Source: Gammaproteobacteria bacterium
GTDB lineage: Bacteria > Pseudomonadota > Gammaproteobacteria > Pseudomonadales > Azotimanducaceae
Assembly: GCA_030432795.1 (NCBI GenBank)
Contig: JAUILW010000279.1
Coordinates: 1 to 5,076, forward strand
Direction of reading: 5' to 3'
Length of the DNA: 5,076 nucleotides
Shown here in pieces: positions 1-5,076 of the stretch. Every line of letters begins with the position of its first letter. Positions within the stretch are counted from its first letter, which is position 1. Both the position numbers and the translations under genes were made by a program. The notes below the pieces were generated by a model, which ran no database searches, was not told the origin of the DNA, and worked only from the letters and a program-made list of their open reading frames with translations.

Positions 1-229
1 TGACCACACCGGGTTGTACCTCGAGGAAGCCTCCAGAAGCGAAAAACAGCTCCGTTTCACCATCTTCGAAGGTGAGCTCCACCGCTCCCGGATGCACACC
101 CGTGAGCAGCGGCGCGTGTCCAGGCCGAATACCCAGCTCGCCGATGGTGCCTCGCAGAGACACCATAATCACTTCACCTGAGAAGATCTCGTTCTCAGCG
201 CTGACGATGTCGCAGTGCATGGTAGCCAT
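1..229 (-). CDS. atpC: F1Fo-ATP synthase subunit epsilon, N-terminal part (3' end beyond window)
   Basis: This encodes the epsilon subunit of the F1 central stalk, which binds gamma and the c-ring, couples rotation to catalysis, and in many bacteria inhibits ATP hydrolysis through its C-terminal helices. Only 76 complete codons are in the window, against about 139 residues in E. coli. The visible part is the N-terminal beta-sandwich domain. It begins MATMHCDIVSAENEIFSG, carries the family hallmark GELGIRPGHAPLLTG around residues 30-44, and reaches SGGFLEVQPG around residues 65-74. The C-terminal helical hairpin lies beyond base 1, so its inhibitory capacity cannot be judged. The ATG at 229-227 follows the atpD stop codon after 3 nt. 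There is no strong Shine-Dalgarno sequence in front of it (only a G-rich GCGGGCG inside the end of atpD), so translation is probably coupled to atpD. An in-frame ATG at 220-218 is a weaker alternative start. Confidence 0.96.
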   Translation of the reverse strand, partial: MATMHCDIVSAENEIFSGEVIMVSLRGTIGELGIRPGHAPLLTGVHPGAVELTFEDGETELFFASGGFLEVQPGVV

Positions 230-232
230 GAC

Positions 233-1615
233 TTACGCCCGCATCCCCTTGGCTTTCTCGATCGCGTCTTCGATGCTGCCGACCATGTAGAACGCATCTT
301 CCGGCAGGTCGTCGTGCTCGCCGTCGAGAATGGCCTTGAAGCTGCGCACCGTATCATCGCGCGATACGAACGCGCCCGGTTGTCCGGTGAACTGCTCCGC
401 CACGAACATGGGCTGAGAGAAGAACTTCTGCATCTTGCGAGCGCGATACACGAGCTGCTTGTCTTCTTCGGTCAGCTCATCCATGCCGAGAATGGCGATG
501 ATGTCGCGCAGTTCCTGGTAGCGCTGCAGCACTTGCTGCACGCGCTGTGCAGTGTCGTAGTGCTCCTGACCTACCACGTTCGGGTCGAGCTGGCGCGACG
601 TGGAGTCAAGCGGGTCAACAGCCGGGTAGATGCCGAGGTCCGTGATCGCACGAGACAGCGTTACCGTGGAGTCCAGGTGCGCAAAGGTGGTCGCCGGCGA
701 CGGGTCGGTGAGGTCGTCGGCAGGTACGTATACCGCTTGCACCGAGGTAATGGACCCGGTCTTGGTGGTGGTGATCCGTTCCTGCAGCACGCCCATTTCT
801 TCCGCGAGGTTCGGCTGGTAGCCCACAGCGGAAGGCATACGTCCGAGCAGTGCCGATACTTCGGTACCCGCCAGGGTGTAGCGATAGATGTTGTCGACAA
901 ACAGCAGCACGTCCTTGCCTTCGTCGCGAAACTTCTCTGCGAGCGTCAGGCCCGTGAGCGCCACGCGCAGACGGTTGCCGGGCGGCTCGTTCATCTGGCC
1001 GAACACCAGAGAGATCTTGTCCAGAACGCCCGCTTCTTCCATCTCGTAGTAGAAGTCATTGCCTTCGCGGGTGCGCTCGCCAACCCCTGCAAACACCGAC
1101 AGCCCCGAGTGCTCGATCGCGATGTTCCGAATGAGCTCGAGCATAGTCACCGTCTTGCCCACGCCGGCGCCACCGAACAGGCCGACCTTACCGCCTTTGG
1201 CGAACGGGCAGATCAGGTCGATGACCTTCACACCGGTTTCCAGCAGCTCGTTGCCGCCGCGCTGATCTTCATAGGAAGGTGGCTTGCGGTGAATCGGTGC
1301 GGTTTCGCGGGCGTTCACCGGGCCTTTCTCGTCGATGGGGTTACCCAGTACATCCATGATACGGCCGAGCGTTTCTTCACCCACCGGGATGGAGATCGGT
1401 GCGCCGGTATTGGTCACTTCAAGGCCGCGCGACAAACCGTCGGACGGGCCCATGGCGATGGAACGTACCACGCCGTCACCCAGCTGCTGCTGCACTTCCA
1501 GGGTCAACCCCGTGGAGGTTACCGACAGCGCGTCGTACACCTTCGGAACATTTTCCCGATTAAATTCCACGTCGATGACTGCGCCGATGATTTGTACGAT
1601 TCGACCGCTACTCAT
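233..1615 (-). CDS. atpD: F1Fo-ATP synthase subunit beta (catalytic)
   Basis: This is the catalytic beta subunit of F1, which makes ATP from ADP and phosphate at the alpha/beta interfaces on the cytoplasmic side of the inner membrane. Residue numbers count from the chosen ATG. The N-terminal beta-barrel begins SSGRIVQIIGAVIDVEF. The P-loop GGAGVGKT is at about 148-155 and GERTREGND at about 179-187; its Glu (about 180) matches the catalytic Glu181 of E. coli and the next Arg matches Arg182. The Walker B strand DVLLFVD is at about 235-241. The adenine-pocket Tyr in GIYPAVDPLDS is at about 330. The torque-transmitting loop reads DELTEED at about 379-385, with Thr for the usual Ser. The ATG at 1615 gives 460 residues, the E. 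coli length, and has GAGG 6 nt upstream. A TTG two codons earlier would directly abut that GAGG and is unlikely. The gene follows atpG after 36 nt and ends 3 nt before atpC. It is intact, with no frameshift. Confidence 0.99.
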   Translation of the reverse strand: MSSGRIVQIIGAVIDVEFNRENVPKVYDALSVTSTGLTLEVQQQLGDGVVRSIAMGPSDGLSRGLEVTNTGAPISIPVGEETLGRIMDVLGNPIDEKGPVNARETAPIHRKPPSYEDQRGGNELLETGVKVIDLICPFAKGGKVGLFGGAGVGKTVTMLELIRNIAIEHSGLSVFAGVGERTREGNDFYYEMEEAGVLDKISLVFGQMNEPPGNRLRVALTGLTLAEKFRDEGKDVLLFVDNIYRYTLAGTEVSALLGRMPSAVGYQPNLAEEMGVLQERITTTKTGSITSVQAVYVPADDLTDPSPATTFAHLDSTVTLSRAITDLGIYPAVDPLDSTSRQLDPNVVGQEHYDTAQRVQQVLQRYQELRDIIAILGMDELTEEDKQLVYRARKMQKFFSQPMFVAEQFTGQPGAFVSRDDTVRSFKAILDGEHDDLPEDAFYMVGSIEDAIEKAKGMRA

Positions 1616-1621
1616 GCTCAA

Positions 1622-1625
1622 CCTC
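1622..1625 (-). promoter_or_regulatory. Shine-Dalgarno of atpD that decides its start
   Basis: On the minus strand the sequence GAAGAGGTTGAGCATG places GAGG 6 nt before the ATG at 1615-1613, which is good ribosome-binding spacing. The in-frame TTG at 1621-1619 would begin immediately after the GAGG, leaving no spacer. The site therefore supports the ATG and a 460-residue protein. This is read by eye from the sequence; initiation has not been measured. Confidence 0.75.
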
Positions 1626-1651
1626 TTCGTTAGTTAGGAGCTTGCACCCGG

Positions 1652-2512
1652 CTAGACAGCCGCGGCACCGCCCACAATTTCTGCAATTTCCTGGGTGATG
1701 GCCGCCTGACGCGCGTTGTTGTAGATCAGCGTCAGCTCTTCTTTCACCTTTTCGGCATTTTCCGTGGCGTTTTTCATAGCCACCATGCGAGCAGCCTGCT
1801 CACAGGCACCGTTCTCGACTACCGCCTGGTACACCTGGGATTCGATGAAACGCGCCACCAGCCCTTCGATGAGCTGGCGCGCATCCGGCTCATAGATGTA
1901 ATCCCAACGATGCGCGTAGGAATTGTTCTCTTCGGGGTCCAGCGGCAGAAGCTGTTTGATCACCGGCTGCTGGGTCATGGTGTTCACGAAGTCGTTGCTG
2001 GCGATGTAGACCTTATCCACCTCGCCATTCTCGAACGCGTCCAGCATGATCTTGATGCCGCCGATCAGCTCACTGACCACCGGCTTCTCGCCAACCGGCG
2101 CGAGCACCGAGCGCACATCGCCACCAACCGAGCGGAAGAAGCCCGCCGCTTTGTTACCGATGAGGCCAAGCTGCGCACCCACACCCTTGTCGTTCCATGC
2201 CTGCATATCACGCACCAGTGCGCGAAACAGATTGGAGTTCAGACCACCGCACTGGCCCTTATCGGAAGACACGACGATATAGCCCACACGCTGAACATCG
2301 CGCTCCTGCATGTAGATATGACGATACTCCGGGTTGGCGTTGGCCAGGTGACCAATCACCTGGCGAATGCGGTCGGAGTACGGACGCCCTTCGCGCATGC
2401 GATCCTGCGAGCGACGCATTTTCGAGGTCGCCACCATCTGCATGGCACTGGTGACCTTCTGCATGTTCTCCACGCTCTTGATCTTGAGCTTAATCTCTTT
2501 GCCGACGGCCAT
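1652..2512 (-). CDS. atpG: F1Fo-ATP synthase subunit gamma (central rotor shaft)
   Basis: Gamma is the rotating coiled-coil shaft of F1. It sits inside the alpha3beta3 hexamer and transmits c-ring rotation to the catalytic sites. The 286 residues compare with 287 in E. coli. The N-terminal helix carries KEIKLKIKSVENMQKVTSAM and VATSKMRRSQDRM (about 5-39). GHLANANPEYRH follows at about 54-65, the Rossmann-like part contains VVSSDKGQCGGLN (about 80-92), and WDYIYEPD is at about 203-210. The conserved C-terminal helix has ESQVYQAVVENGACEQAARM (about 224-243), then ARQAAITQEIAEIVGGAAAV to the end. Gln87 stands where Leu is usual (GLCGGLN), and Asn266 where Lys or Arg is usual (YNKARQ). The ATG at 2512 has AGAGG 7 nt upstream. 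It lies 12 nt after the atpA stop codon, so reinitiation or coupling is plausible. No truncation or frameshift is seen. Confidence 0.99.
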   Translation of the reverse strand: MAVGKEIKLKIKSVENMQKVTSAMQMVATSKMRRSQDRMREGRPYSDRIRQVIGHLANANPEYRHIYMQERDVQRVGYIVVSSDKGQCGGLNSNLFRALVRDMQAWNDKGVGAQLGLIGNKAAGFFRSVGGDVRSVLAPVGEKPVVSELIGGIKIMLDAFENGEVDKVYIASNDFVNTMTQQPVIKQLLPLDPEENNSYAHRWDYIYEPDARQLIEGLVARFIESQVYQAVVENGACEQAARMVAMKNATENAEKVKEELTLIYNNARQAAITQEIAEIVGGAAAV

Positions 2513-2524
2513 GGCCGAACCTCT

Positions 2525-4069
<1,545 letters not shown>

Positions 4070-4102
4070 TGCTTCTTTCCTGATTTACGGGGGACTGTGG
4101 CG

Positions 4103-4642
4103 TCAAACCCGCTGTAACGTTTCGGACAACTTGTCTAACTTGCCGCGCACGGATCCGTCGATCACTGTGTCACCTGCGCGGATGATGACGCCGCCGATGA
4201 GGGCACCGTCTACACGGCTTGTGAGGTTGACCTCTTTGTCGAACTTGGCGGCCAGGGCGCGGGTGAGTTTCTGCGCCTGATCATCGGACACCGGATAGGC
4301 GGAGATCACCTCTACCTCTAGCTTGCTCTCTTCGAGCGCCTTGAGCGCTTCAAACTCATCGCGAATCTCGCCGATCAGCTCCAGACGATCATTCTCCGCG
4401 AGGACCAGTAGAAATCGCTTGCCGCGATCATCGATGGCATCGCCGCAGACTTCAGCCAGCGTGTAAGCCTTGCGCTGGTTGGCAACCTCCGGCGACTCCA
4501 GCAGCAGCTGAATGCGCGAATCCTCACAGACTGCGCTCAACGTATTGAGCATGCCCGACCACAGGTCGAGATTGGATTCCCGCTTTGCCAGCGCAAATAC
4601 CGCGTTGGCGTAAGGTCTCGCGATTGTCGACAGTTCTGCCAT
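4103..4642 (-). CDS. atpH: F1Fo-ATP synthase subunit delta (peripheral stalk, OSCP-like)
   Basis: Delta sits on top of the F1 head and links the alpha N-termini to the b-dimer, holding the stator against rotor torque. The 179 residues compare with 177 in E. coli. The N-terminal helical domain starts MAELSTIARPYANAVFALAK, with the family ARPYA motif at 8-12. LAENDRLELI (about 81-90) is the conserved Asn-x-Arg region at the end of that domain. The C-terminal domain ends with SRVDGALIGGVIIRAGDTVI (about 142-161) and then DGSVRGKLDKLSETL, the best-conserved part of the family. The ATG at 4642 starts 9 nt after the atpF stop codon. An AAGG overlapping that stop lies 6 nt upstream, suggesting coupling to atpF. 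Delta diverges faster than alpha or beta, as is usual. The identification rests on the terminal motifs plus position between atpF and atpA. Confidence 0.98.
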   Translation of the reverse strand: MAELSTIARPYANAVFALAKRESNLDLWSGMLNTLSAVCEDSRIQLLLESPEVANQRKAYTLAEVCGDAIDDRGKRFLLVLAENDRLELIGEIRDEFEALKALEESKLEVEVISAYPVSDDQAQKLTRALAAKFDKEVNLTSRVDGALIGGVIIRAGDTVIDGSVRGKLDKLSETLQRV

Positions 4643-4651
4643 GGTGCGCCT

Positions 4652-5076
4652 TTACAGTTCGGCTGCGAGCCGGTCGAGGATGTCGGAGTGCTTAGCGGCG
4701 TCTACCGACTCGCCGAGCACCTTTTCAGCACCCTGCACGGCAAGTATGGCCACTTGCGCACGCAGGCTTTCTTTCGCGCGGTTCACTTCCTGATCGATTT
4801 CCGCACGAGCGGCCTCTTTCAGACGCGCGCCCTCTTCGCGGGCCTCGTCCTTGGCTGCTTCCACCATCTGCTGGGCACGCCCTCGTGCCTGCTCGATGAT
4901 CGCCGCGGCCTCTTCCTTCGCTTTGGCCAGCTCGTCTTCCGCACCGCTTTTGGCTTCCTGCAGACGCCGATCGGCATCTTCCGCAGCTTGCAGCCCCGCG
5001 GCGATCGCTTCCTGCCGCTGGCGCATGGCTTCGATCAGCACCGGCCAGATGAAGCGCATGCAGATCCATACGAAGA
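4652..5076 (-). CDS. atpF: F1Fo-ATP synthase subunit b (peripheral stalk), 5' end beyond window
   Basis: Subunit b is the membrane-anchored, dimeric coiled-coil stator stalk that joins Fo subunit a to delta and alpha in F1. Reading into the window edge gives 140 complete codons, beginning FVWICMRFIWPVLIEAM. This aligns with FVLFCMKYVWPPLMAAI of E. coli b, so the in-frame ATG at 5059 is internal (Met22 equivalent) and is not the start. About 16 residues, including most of the membrane helix, are missing. From that Met to the stop there are 135 residues, exactly as in E. coli. The E. coli Arg36 equivalent (in RQRQEA) and the Gly131 equivalent (in AVQGAEK) are kept. The middle is a long Ala, Glu, Lys and Arg-rich stretch typical of the b coiled coil. 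The C-terminus, SDILDRLAAEL, matches the delta-binding end. Only one b-type gene is visible here. It ends 9 nt before atpH. Confidence 0.98.
   Translation of the reverse strand, partial: FVWICMRFIWPVLIEAMRQRQEAIAAGLQAAEDADRRLQEAKSGAEDELAKAKEEAAAIIEQARGRAQQMVEAAKDEAREEGARLKEAARAEIDQEVNRAKESLRAQVAILAVQGAEKVLGESVDAAKHSDILDRLAAEL

Noticed and set aside
215..1633. A 472-codon plus-strand open frame running antisense to the whole of atpD.
   Set aside because: The translation is His- and Arg-rich with no recognisable domain, and it spans a gene whose minus-strand product is unmistakable. Long antisense frames arise in GC-rich, strongly codon-biased genes because codons that would create stops on the other strand are rare. 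I treat it as a shadow.
1616..1651. A possible terminator, promoter or small RNA in the longest intergenic gap (atpG to atpD).
   Set aside because: On inspection the 36 nt show no hairpin with a U-tract and no convincing -35/-10 pair, only the atpD Shine-Dalgarno. The 33-nt gap before atpA (4070-4102) is likewise plain apart from its AGGA.
5057..5059. An ATG at 5059 as the start of atpF.
   Set aside because: The frame stays open to the window edge, and the five upstream codons (FVWIC) align with the E. coli b membrane segment, so this Met is internal (Met22 equivalent).
4725..5069. A 114-codon minus-strand open frame overlapping atpF in another frame.
   Set aside because: It is rich in Arg, Gly, Ala and Ser, as expected from frame-shifted reading of the Ala/Glu/Lys/Arg-rich b coiled coil. 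The b subunit frame is clearly the real one.

Overview
The window is a contiguous piece of a bacterial F1Fo-ATP synthase operon. Every gene lies on the minus strand, so the genes read right to left as atpF (5' end cut by the window edge), atpH, atpA, atpG, atpD and atpC (3' end cut by the other edge). This is the standard atpIBEFHAGDC order of Gammaproteobacteria. atpI, atpB and atpE would lie beyond base 5076, and the rest of atpC lies before base 1.

The organism is most likely a gammaproteobacterium. Five things point that way: the gene order, continuous similarity to remembered E. coli and Pseudomonas subunit sequences, an E. coli-sized beta subunit (460 aa) and alpha subunit (514 aa), a gamma subunit ending in GGAAAV, and a b subunit whose last 135 residues match the E. 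coli length exactly. The DNA is moderately GC-rich. The beta, gamma and alpha sequences feel closer to marine or Pseudomonas-like gammaproteobacteria than to enterics, but I cannot place it more finely without a search.

Layout on +-strand coordinates: atpC 1-229 (partial), atpD 233-1615, atpG 1652-2512, atpA 2525-4069, atpH 4103-4642, atpF 4652-5076 (partial). The gaps are only 3, 36, 12, 33 and 9 nt. They hold Shine-Dalgarno sequences and no visible terminator or promoter, which fits one polycistronic mRNA. No stretch lacks a gene, and there are no RNA genes, mobile elements, CRISPR arrays or notable repeats.

Together the products form the F1 catalytic head (alpha, beta, gamma, delta, epsilon) and the b stalk that ties it to the membrane Fo sector. 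The membrane-embedded a and c subunits are not in this window. Nucleotide-binding and catalytic motifs are intact, so the genes look functional. The only deviations worth noting are single residues: Ile in the alpha P-loop where Thr is usual, Gln and Asn at two usually conserved gamma positions, and DELTEED for DELSEED in beta. I found no sign of a novel system. This is an ordinary core-genome region.
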